The translations under genes and the position numbers were made by a program. A model generated the notes under the pieces. It was given only the letters and a program-made list of their open reading frames with translations. It did not search any database and was not told where the DNA came from. Positions 1 through 9,134 of a DNA stretch of 56,329 nucleotides are shown here, in pieces; position 1 is the first letter of the stretch, and each line of letters opens with the position of its first letter. This stretch comes from Rhodocyclales bacterium. Lineage in GTDB: Bacteria > Pseudomonadota > Gammaproteobacteria > Burkholderiales > Rhodocyclaceae. The stretch lies in NCBI GenBank assembly GCA_016192435.1, contig JACPUD010000077.1:1-56329 (forward strand), written 5' to 3'.

Positions 1-10
1 CGCGCCTTGC

Positions 11-86
11 GCCCTTGTAGCTCAGTGGATAGAGCGACCGCCTCCTAAGCGGTAGGTCTCAGGTTCGATTCCTGACTTGGGCGCCA
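11..86 (+). tRNA. tRNA-Arg (anticodon CCT)
   Basis: A cloverleaf can be drawn: D stem GCTC/GAGC, anticodon stem ACCGC/GCGGT enclosing the loop CTCCTAA (anticodon CCT, Arg), T stem TCAGG/CCTGA around TTCGATT, and an encoded CCA end at 84-86. The acceptor stem starting at 11 contains two T-T mismatches. An alternative fold pairs GCGCCC at 9-14 with GGGCGC at 79-84, so the exact 5' end is uncertain by two bases. The type and anticodon are clear. Confidence 0.93.
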
Positions 87-113
87 AGTCTAGTCAGGCG
101 TATTATTCAAATA

Positions 114-773
114 ATGATTGCCGACGAATCGACCCTCGAAGAACAACTGGTCCTGGCGCAGGCCGATTCCCGTGACATGAAGCGCACGGTGATCGCGTTG
201 CGCACGGAACTCGAAGCGGCGCACGCGGAAATCCAGGCGACGACCGCGCGCGTGACCCAGGCCAACGCCGCAGAAATCGCCCAACTCAAGACTACCGTGG
301 GCGCCCTGCGCGAAGAGTTGGAACGTGCGCACATCGAGCGCGACAAGGCGATCCAGCAGGAGCGGGTTGCCGCCAGCCAGGAAGCCCACATGCTCAAGGC
401 CACCGCTGCCGCCTTGCGCGAAGAACTCGAGCACTCGCGTGCTGAACGCGACCACGCGGTGCAGCAGGAACGCGTTGCCGGGCACAACGAAATGCAGCAA
501 CTGAAAGCCACCGCGGCGGCCCTGCGCGACGAACTGGAACGGGCGCGGGGCGACACCGACAATGCCGTGCGTGCAGCGCTGGTCAGCGCCCAGGGTGAAA
601 TCGCCCAGTTGCGGCAAACCGTCAGCGGTTTGCGCGAAAGCCTGGAACTGGCGCAGATCGACAAGACCAATTCCATCAATCGCGAGCGCAGCCTGTTCGC
701 TGATGAAGGCATACAGCTGCAAAGCACCATCCAGGCCTTGCGCGACCAGATCGAGGCCTTGCGCCGGAGCTGA
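114..773 (+). CDS. coiled-coil protein with a repeating five-heptad unit
   Basis: A 219-residue protein that is almost entirely helical heptads (Leu, Ala, Glu and Arg rich), with no signal peptide or membrane segment. From about residue 58 a roughly 35-residue unit recurs about four times. Each unit has the pattern 'LKxTxxALREELExxxxERDxAxQQE', so it equals five heptads. The gene stops two bases before the ATG of the adenylate cyclase, which suggests co-translation and a partnership such as a scaffold or oligomerisation factor for the cyclase. No enzymatic motif is visible. The start at 114 lacks a clear Shine-Dalgarno sequence, so an internal Met near 177 is possible. The family is not one I recognise, and the functional link rests on position only. 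Confidence 0.75.
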   Translation: MIADESTLEEQLVLAQADSRDMKRTVIALRTELEAAHAEIQATTARVTQANAAEIAQLKTTVGALREELERAHIERDKAIQQERVAASQEAHMLKATAAALREELEHSRAERDHAVQQERVAGHNEMQQLKATAAALRDELERARGDTDNAVRAALVSAQGEIAQLRQTVSGLRESLELAQIDKTNSINRERSLFADEGIQLQSTIQALRDQIEALRRS

Positions 774-775
774 AC

Positions 776-3082
776 ATGAATGCCGTGGACCAACCCCTGG
801 AGCCCGTCCCCGCGAAAAAGAAGACACCCGAACGCGACCAGGAAGGCCGGCGCCGCCTGCGCCACCTCGAACTGTTGCTCGAAGTCACGCGCCGCATGGC
901 CAGTTACGGCACGCTCGACGAAGTACTGCAGGCGCTGGTGGAAATGACCACCACCGAGTTGAATGCCGAGCGCGGCTCGCTGTTCCTCAACGACCCGGAC
1001 ACCAACGAACTATATTCGCGCGTGGCGCAGGGCAACATCCAGCGCGAAATCCGTATCCTCAATACCAGCGGCATCGCCGGCTACGTGTATACCGCGGGCG
1101 AGGCGCTGATCATCCAGGATGCCTACGCCGACGACCGTTTCAACCGTTCGATCGACGAGCAGACCGGCTTCACCACGCACAACATCCTCTGCGTGCCGAT
1201 CAAGACGGTGAAGGGCGAAATCATCGGCGTCGCGCAGACGCTCAACAAGCGCAGCGGAAAATTCACCAAGCATGACCTGAACCTGCTCGAAGCCATGACC
1301 AGCCAGGGCACGCTGGCGCTGCAAAGTGCGCAGTTCATCGAGCGCATGCAGGCGATCCGCCGCCAAGAGATGGAGTTCATCGACGTCGTCTCCGAGGTTA
1401 CGGCCGACATCAAGCTCGGCTCGCTGCTGCAGAAGGTCATGGGCGAAGCCACGCGCCTGCTGAATGCCGAACGCTCGACCCTGTTCCTCAACGACGAGAA
1501 GACCGGCGAACTCTGGTCGGAGGTCGGCCAGGGCCTGGAGTCGGTGCAGATCCGCCTGCCCAATCATCTGGGCATCGCCGGCGCCGTGTTCAGCTCGGGC
1601 AAGGCGATCAACATCCCCTACGCGTATGCCGACCTGCGCTTCAATCCAGCCTTCGACAAGAAGACCGGCTATTTCACGCGCTCGATACTCTGCGTGCCCA
1701 TCGTCAACAAACACGGCAAGGTGATCGGCGTCACGCAAGTGTTGAACAAGCGCGGCGGCCCTTTCACCGGCGAGGACGAATCGCGCCTGCGCGCCTTCAC
1801 CGCGCAGATCTCGATCGCACTGGAAAACGCCAAGCTGTTTGCCGACGTGCAGAACATGAAGAACTACAACGAGGCGATGCTGGAGTCGATGTCGAATGCC
1901 GTGATCACGCTCGACGAGGCCGAGAAGATCGCCACCTGCAACGCCGCCGGCCTGCGCATCCTCAAGGTGACGCCGACGCAGATCCTGCACCAGCCGGCAG
2001 CGGATTTCTTCGCCGGCAGCAATGCCTGGATCCAGGAAAAGTTGAAGCGCGTGGGCGAGACGCAGACCGCCGAACTGGTCATGGAAGCCGAGCTGATGGT
2101 CGGCGAGGAAAAGCTCTCGGTGAACCTGACCGCCCTGCCGCTGCTGTCGATGGAAAAGAAGCGCATCGGCTCGATGCTGATGCTGGAAGACATCTCCAAC
2201 GAGAAGCGCCTCAAGTCGACCATGTCGCGCTACATGGACCCCGGCATCGCCGACCAGATGCTGGCCTCGGGCGCGGAAAGCCTGGGCGGCAAGAGCGTGC
2301 ATGCGACGATCCTGTTCTCCGACGTGCGCAGCTTCACCACCATCACCGAACAGCTCGGCGCCCAGGGCACGGTGGCGCTGCTCAACGAATACTTCACGCT
2401 GATGGTCGATTGCATTCAGCGCGAGGAAGGCATGCTCGACAAGTTCATCGGCGATGCGATCATGGCCGCCTTCGGCATCCCGGTCGGCCACGACGACGAC
2501 GCCGACCGCGCGGTGCGTACCGCGATCGCCATGATCCGCGAGTTGTGGGCCTGGAACAAGGGACGCGTGAATGAAGGCAAGATGCCCGTGGATATCGGCA
2601 TCGGCCTCAACACCGACAACGTGGTGTCGGGCAACATCGGATCGAAGAAGCGCATGGACTACACCATCATCGGCGATGGAGTGAACCTGGCGGCACGGCT
2701 GGAATCCGCCTGCAAGCAATACGGCGCCCACGTGCTGATCAGCGAATTCACCTACAAGCAGTTGCGTGGCACCTATTTCAGCCGCGAACTCGACCTGGTG
2801 GTGGTCAAGGGCAAGACCAAGCCGGTCGCGATTTACGAAATCCTCGACTACCACACCGAGGAAAGCTATCCGCAGATGATCGATGCGTTACGCCATTTCA
2901 AGTCGGGACTGGTCAAGTACCGCCAGCAGAAATGGACTGATGCCAAGGGAGAATTCGGCGAAGTGCTGGCGCTGAACGACCACGACAAGTCCGCGAAGTT
3001 GTATATCGAGCGCTGCGATCACTTCATCGCCAATCCGCCTGGCGACGATTGGGACGGCGTCTGGGTGATGGAGTCGAAATAG
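776..3082 (+). CDS. class III adenylate cyclase with tandem GAF and PAS sensor domains
   Basis: A soluble 768-residue protein predicted to make cAMP. Two GAF domains lie at about residues 30-175 and 205-355, a PAS-like domain at 360-470 and a class III cyclase catalytic domain at 500-680, followed by a helical tail. The catalytic motifs are intact: the metal-binding Asp in FSDVRSFT (about 515), Asp in DKFIGDAIMAAFG (about 559), and DYTIIGDGVN (about 628), where Asn and the following Arg are the usual transition-state residues. The Lys of DKF and the Thr of YTIIG fit ATP rather than GTP as substrate. The tandem GAF domains may bind a cyclic nucleotide or another small ligand; the ligand cannot be read from sequence. 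It forms an apparent operon with the coiled-coil gene upstream. Confidence 0.92.
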   Translation: MNAVDQPLEPVPAKKKTPERDQEGRRRLRHLELLLEVTRRMASYGTLDEVLQALVEMTTTELNAERGSLFLNDPDTNELYSRVAQGNIQREIRILNTSGIAGYVYTAGEALIIQDAYADDRFNRSIDEQTGFTTHNILCVPIKTVKGEIIGVAQTLNKRSGKFTKHDLNLLEAMTSQGTLALQSAQFIERMQAIRRQEMEFIDVVSEVTADIKLGSLLQKVMGEATRLLNAERSTLFLNDEKTGELWSEVGQGLESVQIRLPNHLGIAGAVFSSGKAINIPYAYADLRFNPAFDKKTGYFTRSILCVPIVNKHGKVIGVTQVLNKRGGPFTGEDESRLRAFTAQISIALENAKLFADVQNMKNYNEAMLESMSNAVITLDEAEKIATCNAAGLRILKVTPTQILHQPAADFFAGSNAWIQEKLKRVGETQTAELVMEAELMVGEEKLSVNLTALPLLSMEKKRIGSMLMLEDISNEKRLKSTMSRYMDPGIADQMLASGAESLGGKSVHATILFSDVRSFTTITEQLGAQGTVALLNEYFTLMVDCIQREEGMLDKFIGDAIMAAFGIPVGHDDDADRAVRTAIAMIRELWAWNKGRVNEGKMPVDIGIGLNTDNVVSGNIGSKKRMDYTIIGDGVNLAARLESACKQYGAHVLISEFTYKQLRGTYFSRELDLVVVKGKTKPVAIYEILDYHTEESYPQMIDALRHFKSGLVKYRQQKWTDAKGEFGEVLALNDHDKSAKLYIERCDHFIANPPGDDWDGVWVMESK

Positions 3083-3115
3083 CCCGCAGGCCTCGTCGCC
3101 CCGAGGGCGAGCGGC

Positions 3116-3523
3116 TTACTTGACGCGGGTAAGAAACGGTTTGCCGGTGGGTCGCTCGCTGGGCGCATCCGGCGGTGATTCCTGCTGCGGAATGTCAGCA
3201 GCATCGGCCGCAAGCTTGTCGGTGACCTCGAAGGCCATACCCTCGCCGTTTTCGCTGGCGTAGATCGCCGCCACCCGCTCGATCGGCACCACCACGGGAA
3301 AAGCCTTGCCGCCGAAGCGTGCCTGAAAGGTGATTTCCTCGTTGCCCATCTGCAATTGGTGCGTCGCTTCGATACCCACGTTGAGCACGATTTCGCCGTC
3401 CTTGACGAATTCGCGCGGCACGCGCGTCGTCGCATCCACCTTGACCGCCAGATAGGGCGTGAAACCCTGATCCGCGCACCATTCGTGAATGGCGCGGATC
3501 AGATAGGGTTTGGTGGACTTCAT
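3116..3523 (-). CDS. sspB: ClpXP adaptor SspB
   Basis: A 135-residue protein that matches stringent starvation protein B, the adaptor that tethers ssrA-tagged proteins to ClpXP. The N-terminal PYLIRAIHEWC helix, the strand with VPREFV, the segment IVLNV and the segment MGNEEITFQARFGG are characteristic. The acidic, Pro-rich tail ending in FLTRVK corresponds to the flexible ClpX-docking peptide of the family. I chose the ATG at 3523 (MKSTKPYL) because eight extra upstream residues are not family-like. It lies downstream of sspA in the standard betaproteobacterial order petABC-sspA-sspB. Confidence 0.95.
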   Translation of the reverse strand: MKSTKPYLIRAIHEWCADQGFTPYLAVKVDATTRVPREFVKDGEIVLNVGIEATHQLQMGNEEITFQARFGGKAFPVVVPIERVAAIYASENGEGMAFEVTDKLAADAADIPQQESPPDAPSERPTGKPFLTRVK

Positions 3524-3559
3524 TGGCGTAGCGCCAAGATGAATCAAGCTGGGGACGGG

Positions 3560-3590
3560 GATGATGCGCCTCAGCGGCGCATCATCTTTT
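3560..3590 (-). promoter_or_regulatory. perfect hairpin across the sspA stop codon
   Basis: GATGATGCGCC at 3560-3570 and its exact complement at 3576-3586 enclose a five-base loop containing the sspA stop codon. An 11-bp stem at the sspA-sspB junction could act as an mRNA processing, stabilising or partial termination element. The only T run (3587-3590) lies on the opposite strand, so it is not a classical terminator for sspA. Confidence 0.45.
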
Positions 3591-4167
3591 CCGTCGGCGT
3601 CAGCGCGTCGATGAATCCTTGGCGCGAGAAGATGCGCTCGGCAAACTTCATCAGCGGCGACGCGGTCTTCGGCAGTTCGATACCGTAATGGTCAAGGCGC
3701 CACAGCAGCGGTGCGATCGCCACGTCGAGCATGGAGAAATCGTCGCCGAGCAGGAACTTCTGCTTGTTGAACATCGGCGCCAGTTCGATCAGCCGGTCAC
3801 GCATATGCAGCCTTGCCTTGTCCGCCGACTTGAGGTTCTTCTCCAGCGCATCGATGTGGCTGAACAACTCCTGCTCCATCGTAAACAGCAGCTGGCGCGC
3901 CTTGGCCCGCGTTTGCGGATCGGGCGGCATCAACTGCGGATGCGGGAAGCGCTCGTCGATGTACTCGTTGATGATGTTCGACTCGTAGAGCACCAGATCG
4001 CGATCCACCAGAACCGGAACCCGGTTGTAGGGATTGATGATCGCGATATCTTCAGGCTTATTGAACAGATCGACGTCGATCACCTGAAAATCCATCTGCT
4101 TCTCATACAAGACGATGCGGCAGCGATGACTGAAGGGGCACGTGGTACCCGAATACAGGTTCATCAT
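3571..4167 (-). CDS. sspA: stringent starvation protein A (GST fold)
   Basis: A 198-residue protein of the SspA family, an RNA-polymerase-associated regulator with a glutathione-transferase fold. The family signatures MNLYSGTTCPFSHRCRIVLYE, VDLFNKPEDIA, NPYNRVPVLVDRDLVLYES and IINEYIDERFPHPQLMP are all present; the C-terminal helical domain follows. The start is set at the Met-Met pair at 4164-4167, as in other SspA proteins. An in-frame extension to 4254 has no family similarity. It is transcribed with petABC and sspB, a conserved betaproteobacterial arrangement. Confidence 0.96.
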   Translation of the reverse strand: MMNLYSGTTCPFSHRCRIVLYEKQMDFQVIDVDLFNKPEDIAIINPYNRVPVLVDRDLVLYESNIINEYIDERFPHPQLMPPDPQTRAKARQLLFTMEQELFSHIDALEKNLKSADKARLHMRDRLIELAPMFNKQKFLLGDDFSMLDVAIAPLLWRLDHYGIELPKTASPLMKFAERIFSRQGFIDALTPTEKMMRR

Positions 4168-4267
4168 GGCACTGGTGCCCCAGGAGTAATCGGCATCACG
4201 CACCACTTTGCGGACAGGCGGTGCGTTCATTTCTCGATGCCCCATAGTTTGCATTCACGTATCAAAG

Positions 4268-4978
4268 TTAATGAACGTCTTTCCAGTACTCGCGTTTCAG
4301 CGCGTACGCAAAGACGAAGACGACTGCCAGGAAAATCAGCACGATCACACCCAACTGCTTGCGGAACTCGGCCATCGGCTCGCCCATGTACTTCAGGAAG
4401 CCCACCAAGTCGCCCACCGCCGCATCGAACTCCTGCGGCTTGAGCTTGCCCGGCTTGGCCAGGTTCAGCTTGTGGTCGGCGCCCATCACCTGCTCGCCCT
4501 GCAGTTCCCAGAGCACGTGCGGCATGCCGACGTTTTCGAACACCACATTGTTCCAGCCGGTCGGACGCTTGTCGTCGCGATAGAACCCGCGCAGATACGT
4601 GTACAGCCAGTCGGCACCGCTGCCGAATTCGGAAGCGCGGGCACGGGCGATCACGGTCAGATCGGGAGGCGCGGCGCCGAACCAGACCTTGGCGTCGGCA
4701 CGCTGCATCGCGATCTTCATCGGCTCGCCGACCTTTTCGGCGGTGAACAGCAGGTTGTCCTTGATCTGCGCATCGTTGAGGCCGATATCCTTCAGGCGGT
4801 TGTAGCGCATGTAGGACGCCGAATGGCAGTTCAGGCAGTAATTGACAAAAATCTTGGCGCCGTTTTGCAGGGCGGCCATGTCGCCGGACTTGTCCGGCGC
4901 ACGGTCGAGATGCAGTTCTGCGCCTGCGCCGAACGCCAGCAAGGGCGCGAACAGGATTGCGGTAAGGAATTTCTTCAT
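4268..4978 (-). CDS. petC: cytochrome c1 of the bc1 complex
   Basis: A 236-residue subunit of ubiquinol:cytochrome c oxidoreductase that accepts electrons from the Rieske protein on the periplasmic side. It has a cleavable signal peptide (MKKFLTAILFAPLLAFGAGA), a haem c site CLNCHS near residue 53 and a C-terminal membrane anchor (VIVLIFLAVVFVFAYAL). The methionine axial ligand is probably in the segment around GMPHVL. The ATG overlaps the petB stop (ATGA at 4975-4978), which confirms the start and indicates translational coupling. Confidence 0.96.
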   Translation of the reverse strand: MKKFLTAILFAPLLAFGAGAELHLDRAPDKSGDMAALQNGAKIFVNYCLNCHSASYMRYNRLKDIGLNDAQIKDNLLFTAEKVGEPMKIAMQRADAKVWFGAAPPDLTVIARARASEFGSGADWLYTYLRGFYRDDKRPTGWNNVVFENVGMPHVLWELQGEQVMGADHKLNLAKPGKLKPQEFDAAVGDLVGFLKYMGEPMAEFRKQLGVIVLIFLAVVFVFAYALKREYWKDVH

Positions 4979-6252
4979 TTCGAGGTCACCCTGTCCGGCT
5001 CCGGTTGGCACTTGTCCAGACTGCTGTAGATCGGCATCAGGAGGAAGAAGGCAAAGTAGATCACCGAGCAGATCTGCGCCACGAGCGTGCGCATCGGTGT
5101 CGGACCCAGCATGCCAAGATAGCCGAGGATAAAGAAGGAAACGATGAAGGCGGCGAGGAAGCCCTTGTACAGGGGGCCGCGATAGCGGATCGACTTCACC
5201 GGACTGCGATCCAGCCACGGCAGCAGGGCGATGATCAGGGTCGATGCGCCCATCGCGACGACGCCCCAGAACTTCGCATCGATGCCGAACAGCGGATAGG
5301 TCACCGCGCGCAGGATCGAGTAATACGGCGTGAAGTACCAGACCGGCGCGATGTGCGGCGGCGTCACCAGCGGGTCAGCCGGGAAGAAGTTGTTGTACTC
5401 GAGGAAGTAGCCGCCGAACTCGGGCATGAAGAAGACGATGACCGAGAACACCATCAGGAACACCACTACGCCGACGATGTCCTTGACCGAGTAGTAGGGA
5501 TGGAAGGGAATGCCGTCGAGCGGAATCCCGTTCGCGTCCTTCTTCTTCTTGATCTCGACCCCGTCCGGATTGTTCGAGCCGACTTCGTGCAGTGCGAGGA
5601 TGTGCGCCGCGACCAGGCCCAGCAGCACCAGCGGCACGGCGATGACGTGGAAGGCGAAGAAGCGGTTCAGCGTCGCGTCGCCGACGACATAGTCGCCGCG
5701 CAGCCAGATCGACAGGTCGGGCCCGATCAGGGGAATCGCGGAGAACAGATTCACGATCACCTGCGCACCCCAGAACGACATCTGGCCCCAGGGCAGCAAA
5801 TAACCGAAGAAAGCCTCGGCCATCAGGCACAGGAAGATGACCATGCCGAAGATCCAGATCAGTTCGCGCGGCTTGCGGTAGGAACCGTAGAGCATGCCGC
5901 GGAACATGTGCAGATACACGACGACGAAGAAGGCCGAAGCCCCGGTCGAGTGCATGTAGCGAATCAGCCAGCCCCAGGGCACGTCGCGCATGATGTACTC
6001 GACGCTGGCGAAGGCGACGGGCACGCCCGAGGCATTCAGCGAGGCGTCGGGCTTGAAGTGCATGGTCAGGAAAATACCGGTGACGATCTGGATCACCAGC
6101 ACCAGCATCGCCAGCGAACCGAAGAAGTACCAGAAATTAAAGTTCTTCGGCGCGTAGTATTCGGAAAGGTGGGCTTTCCAGTTCGAGGTGAGCGGAAAGC
6201 GCTCGTCGACCCAGTTCAGCGTCCCCTGCAATATGGCATTCACTTTGCTCAT
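4975..6252 (-). CDS. petB: cytochrome b of the bc1 complex
   Basis: A 425-residue polytopic membrane protein with about eight transmembrane helices that holds the two b haems and the quinone sites. GWLIRYMHSTGAS, HMFRGMLYGSYRKPREL and GYLLPWGQMSFWG are classic cytochrome b segments, with His pairs in helices B and D. A PPHIAPVWYF segment is the family's Qo-site loop region (PEWY-like, here PVWY). The start at 6252 (MSKVN) was preferred because the nine-residue upstream extension is not conserved. It starts four bases after petA and overlaps petC. Confidence 0.97.
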   Translation of the reverse strand: MSKVNAILQGTLNWVDERFPLTSNWKAHLSEYYAPKNFNFWYFFGSLAMLVLVIQIVTGIFLTMHFKPDASLNASGVPVAFASVEYIMRDVPWGWLIRYMHSTGASAFFVVVYLHMFRGMLYGSYRKPRELIWIFGMVIFLCLMAEAFFGYLLPWGQMSFWGAQVIVNLFSAIPLIGPDLSIWLRGDYVVGDATLNRFFAFHVIAVPLVLLGLVAAHILALHEVGSNNPDGVEIKKKKDANGIPLDGIPFHPYYSVKDIVGVVVFLMVFSVIVFFMPEFGGYFLEYNNFFPADPLVTPPHIAPVWYFTPYYSILRAVTYPLFGIDAKFWGVVAMGASTLIIALLPWLDRSPVKSIRYRGPLYKGFLAAFIVSFFILGYLGMLGPTPMRTLVAQICSVIYFAFFLLMPIYSSLDKCQPEPDRVTSK

Positions 6253-6256
6253 CGCA

Positions 6257-6850
6257 TCAGGCCTTCTTGTCTTCGCCAATCACAAGCTTGGCGTCGCCAA
6301 GATACATGTGCGGAGGAATTTCAAGGTTGTCCGGCGCCGGCTTGCTCTTGTAGACGCGGCCGGCCAGGTCGAAGGTGGAACCGTGGCAGGGGCAGAAGAA
6401 GCCGCCCGGCCAGTCGGCATCGATGCCCGACTCGGCCCCGGTCTTGAACTTCTCGGTGGGCGAACAGCCGAGGTGGGTGCAGATGCCCACCGCCACCAGG
6501 ATCTCCGGCTTGATCGAGCGCGTTTCGTTCTTCGCGTAGGCCGGTTGCATGTTCTTTTCCGACTTCGGATCGGCCAGCTTCTCGCCGATCTTGGCCAGGG
6601 ACGCAAGCTGCTCCTTGGTGCGATTGATGATCCAGACCGGCTTGCCGCGCCATTCGACGGTCATCATCTCGCCCGGGGCGAGCTTGCTGATGTCAACTTC
6701 CACAGGCGCGCCGGCAGCCTTCGCCCGCTCGGAAGGCAGCATGCTGGCCACGAAAGGCACAGCCACCGCCACCCCCGCTACCCCGCCTGCGGCTGCCGTG
6801 GCAACCAACAGACGCCGTCGACCGCAATCGACTGTATCGTCACAACTCAT
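6257..6850 (-). CDS. petA: Rieske iron-sulfur subunit of the bc1 complex
   Basis: A 197-residue [2Fe-2S] protein and first gene of the petABC operon. The N-terminus carries a twin-arginine type signal (GRRRLLVATAAAGGVAG) that serves as the membrane anchor. The two cluster-binding boxes, CTHLGC and CPCHGS, lie near residues 124-129 and 152-157, each with one Cys and one His ligand. A TACAAT element lies about 50 bases upstream of the ATG. Confidence 0.97.
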   Translation of the reverse strand: MSCDDTVDCGRRRLLVATAAAGGVAGVAVAVPFVASMLPSERAKAAGAPVEVDISKLAPGEMMTVEWRGKPVWIINRTKEQLASLAKIGEKLADPKSEKNMQPAYAKNETRSIKPEILVAVGICTHLGCSPTEKFKTGAESGIDADWPGGFFCPCHGSTFDLAGRVYKSKPAPDNLEIPPHMYLGDAKLVIGEDKKA

Positions 6851-6896
6851 GGTGATAGTCCCTGAATGCAGAAAATGCGAATTCGGAAAGACCGCA

Positions 6897-6902
6897 ATTG
6901 TA
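6897..6902 (-). promoter_or_regulatory. putative -10 box of petABC
   Basis: On the minus strand TACAAT lies about 50 bases upstream of the petA ATG. The -35 position 17 bases further up reads TTTAAT, a weak match. No operator is evident. Confidence 0.45.
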
Positions 6903-6989
6903 GCGAATCTCTCGCAGCGATTAAAGCCCTGAACTGAGCCAACTTATCGGCGCTGACTCCTGCAATGCCAATAACATCATATTAATCAG

Positions 6990-8201
6990 CTAGATAACTC
7001 CCGCCGCGCGCAAGCCAACTATCTCCTCAGGGGTATAACCGAGCCGCCCAAGTACCGACTCCGTATGCTCTCCGAGGGCCGGACCGAGCCAGCGGGTCTC
7101 GCCTGGCGTGAGGGACAGCTTGGGCACGATACCTGGGATATTAAAGCCTTTTCCATCAGGTAGTTGCGCTGGTTCGAGCATCTGCCGCGCGAGGAATTGC
7201 GGATCGCGAAACATGTCCTCGACGGAAAAAATACGGCTGGCGGGCACATGGGCCTCGGCGGTGATGCGCAGGATGGTTGCGGCGTCATGGGCCACCACCC
7301 ACGCATCAATCACGCCATATATTTCCGCCGCCCGCATGTCACGACCGGCGTTGCTTGCCAATTGCGGGTCTTCCGCCAGGTCACTACGGCCGATGGCCAG
7401 CATCAGGCGGCGAAAGATCGCGTCGCCGTTGGCGCCGATGATCAGGTGTTTGCCGTCCCTGGTCGTATGGGTATTTGACGGCGTGATGCCAGGCATCACG
7501 TTGCCGGTGCGTTCGCGGATGAAGCCGAACACGTCGAACTCGGGCACCAGGCTTTCCATCATGGCGAACACGGCTTCATACAGGGCGACATCGACCACCT
7601 GCCCCGCTCCACCCTTGACTTCGCGATGGCGCAGCGCCATCAGCGCACCCAACGCGCCCCACAAGGCGGCGATCGAGTCACCGATGGAAATGCCGGTTTT
7701 CACCGGCGGCCGGTCGGCAAAGCCGGTGATGTAGCGCAAGCCGCCCATCGATTCGCCGATGGCACCGAAGCCGGGCTGGGCGGCCATCGGCCCGGTCTGG
7801 CCGAAGCCGGACAGACGCACCATGACCAGGCCCGGATTAATCGCTGAGAGCGCCTCCCAGCCCAGACCGAGCTTCTCCATGACCCCGGGGCGGAAGTTCT
7901 CGACCACGATATCGGCCTCGGCCACCAGCTTGTGCGCGATCGCAATTCCTTGCGGATGCTTGAGGTTGAGCGTCACCGACTGCTTGTTGCGTGCCTGGAC
8001 GAACCACCACAGCGAGGTTTCGCCGTCTCCGGTGGGATACAGCTTGCGCCATTTGCGCAGCGGATCGCCCTCGCCCGGCGCTTCGATCTTGACCACCTCG
8101 GCGCCGAATTCGGCGAGGATGCGCGAGCAGAACGGACCCGCGATGAGCGTGCCAAACTCGACGACTTTTATGCCGGCAAGCGGTTTGGCGCCGTCAGTCA
8201 C
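6990..8201 (-). CDS. family III CoA-transferase (CaiB/BaiF type)
   Basis: A 403-residue CoA-transferase of the CaiB/BaiF (formyl-CoA transferase) family, which moves CoA between acyl groups through an enzyme-bound anhydride. The N-terminal [31 protein letters not shown] and [16 protein letters not shown] segments are diagnostic. The catalytic Asp is probably that of [11 protein letters not shown] near residue 171. It is the last gene of the dnaX-ybaB-recR operon and its ATG overlaps the recR stop, so its presence there looks incidental to DNA metabolism. The substrate cannot be predicted; short-chain dicarboxylates or aromatic acids are options. Confidence 0.9.
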   Translation of the reverse strand: MTDGAKPLAGIKVVEFGTLIAGPFCSRILAEFGAEVVKIEAPGEGDPLRKWRKLYPTGDGETSLWWFVQARNKQSVTLNLKHPQGIAIAHKLVAEADIVVENFRPGVMEKLGLGWEALSAINPGLVMVRLSGFGQTGPMAAQPGFGAIGESMGGLRYITGFADRPPVKTGISIGDSIAALWGALGALMALRHREVKGGAGQVVDVALYEAVFAMMESLVPEFDVFGFIRERTGNVMPGITPSNTHTTRDGKHLIIGANGDAIFRRLMLAIGRSDLAEDPQLASNAGRDMRAAEIYGVIDAWVVAHDAATILRITAEAHVPASRIFSVEDMFRDPQFLARQMLEPAQLPDGKGFNIPGIVPKLSLTPGETRWLGPALGEHTESVLGRLGYTPEEIVGLRAAGVI

Positions 8202-8797
8202 ACAAAGTCGCGCCGCTCGCGCAGCGCCTGCGCCACGGTCGCCGCGTCGGAAAATTCCAGTTCGCCGCCGACCGGCAGGCCGCGCGCGATGCGGCTGACC
8301 TTGAGCCCGCGCGCATGCAGCAGTTCGGAAAGGTAATGCGCGGTGGCCTCGCCCTCGTTGGTGAAATTGGTGGCGAGTATCACTTCCTTGACGATGCCGT
8401 CGGCGGCCCGCGAAAACAGGCGTTCGAAGGCCAGTTCCTTGGGGCCGACGCCGTCGAGCGGCGAGAGGCGACCCATCAGCACATAGTAGAGGCCATTGTA
8501 GGCATGCGTCTGCTCCATGCTGTTTGCATCAACAGGCATTTCGACGATGCATAGTTGCGAAGCATCGCGGCGCGGCGAGAGGCAGCGCTCGCAGATTTCG
8601 GCTTCGGTGAAACTGTTGCAGCGCGCGCAGTGATGCAGCGACTGCAGGGCGGCGTCGAGTCCGCGCGCCAGTCGGTCGGCGCCATTGCGGTCGCGCTGCA
8701 GCAGGTGATATGCCATGCGCTGAGCGGACTTGGGGCCTACCCCCGGCAAGCAACGCAGCGCCTCGATAAGTTCGTCGAGGCTGGACGATGGCGTCAT
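8198..8797 (-). CDS. recR: recombination mediator RecR
   Basis: A 199-residue RecR protein, which works with RecF/RecO to load RecA at gaps. It has the N-terminal helix-hairpin-helix ([17 protein letters not shown]), a four-Cys zinc motif (CARC...CERC near residues 58-73) and a Toprim domain with CIVEMPVD and the segment ending in [16 protein letters not shown]. The ATG at 8797 overlaps the ybaB stop. It follows the conserved dnaX-ybaB-recR order. Confidence 0.97.
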   Translation of the reverse strand: MTPSSSLDELIEALRCLPGVGPKSAQRMAYHLLQRDRNGADRLARGLDAALQSLHHCARCNSFTEAEICERCLSPRRDASQLCIVEMPVDANSMEQTHAYNGLYYVLMGRLSPLDGVGPKELAFERLFSRAADGIVKEVILATNFTNEGEATAHYLSELLHARGLKVSRIARGLPVGGELEFSDAATVAQALRERRDFV

Positions 8798-9120
8798 CAG
8801 AACGGAAGTTTCATTCCGGGCGGCAGGTTCAAGCCGGCCGTAAAGCCGCCCATTTTTTCGGCAGTGGTCGCCTCGGCGCGCCGGTTGGCGTCGTTCAGCG
8901 CCGCCGCGATCAGGTCTTCCAGCATTTCCTTGTCGTCCATCACCGAGGGATCGATGGTGACGCGCTTGACGTCGTGCTTGCAGGTCATCACGACTTTCAC
9001 CGCGCCGGCGCCCGACTGGCCTTCGACTTCCAGCTGCGCCAGTTGCTCCTGCGCCTTTTCCATGTTGGCCTGCATCTGCTGGGCCTGCTTCATCAATCCG
9101 GCTATGCCACCCTTCATCAT
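8797..9120 (-). CDS. ybaB: nucleoid-associated protein YbaB/EbfC
   Basis: A 107-residue protein of the YbaB/EbfC family, a small homodimeric DNA-binding protein. The N-terminal Met-rich helix ([20 protein letters not shown]), the central strand segment with [14 protein letters not shown] and the [15 protein letters not shown] helix are typical. It lies 14 bases downstream of dnaX and overlaps recR by the usual ATGA-like junction. Confidence 0.95.
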   Translation of the reverse strand: MMKGGIAGLMKQAQQMQANMEKAQEQLAQLEVEGQSGAGAVKVVMTCKHDVKRVTIDPSVMDDKEMLEDLIAAALNDANRRAEATTAEKMGGFTAGLNLPPGMKLPF

Positions 9121-9134
9121 TTTTCCTGCACTCC

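Noticed and set aside
1010-2854. A 614-codon minus-strand frame opposite the adenylate cyclase
   Set aside because: The cyclase motifs on the plus strand are unmistakable; the antisense frame has shadow-type composition.
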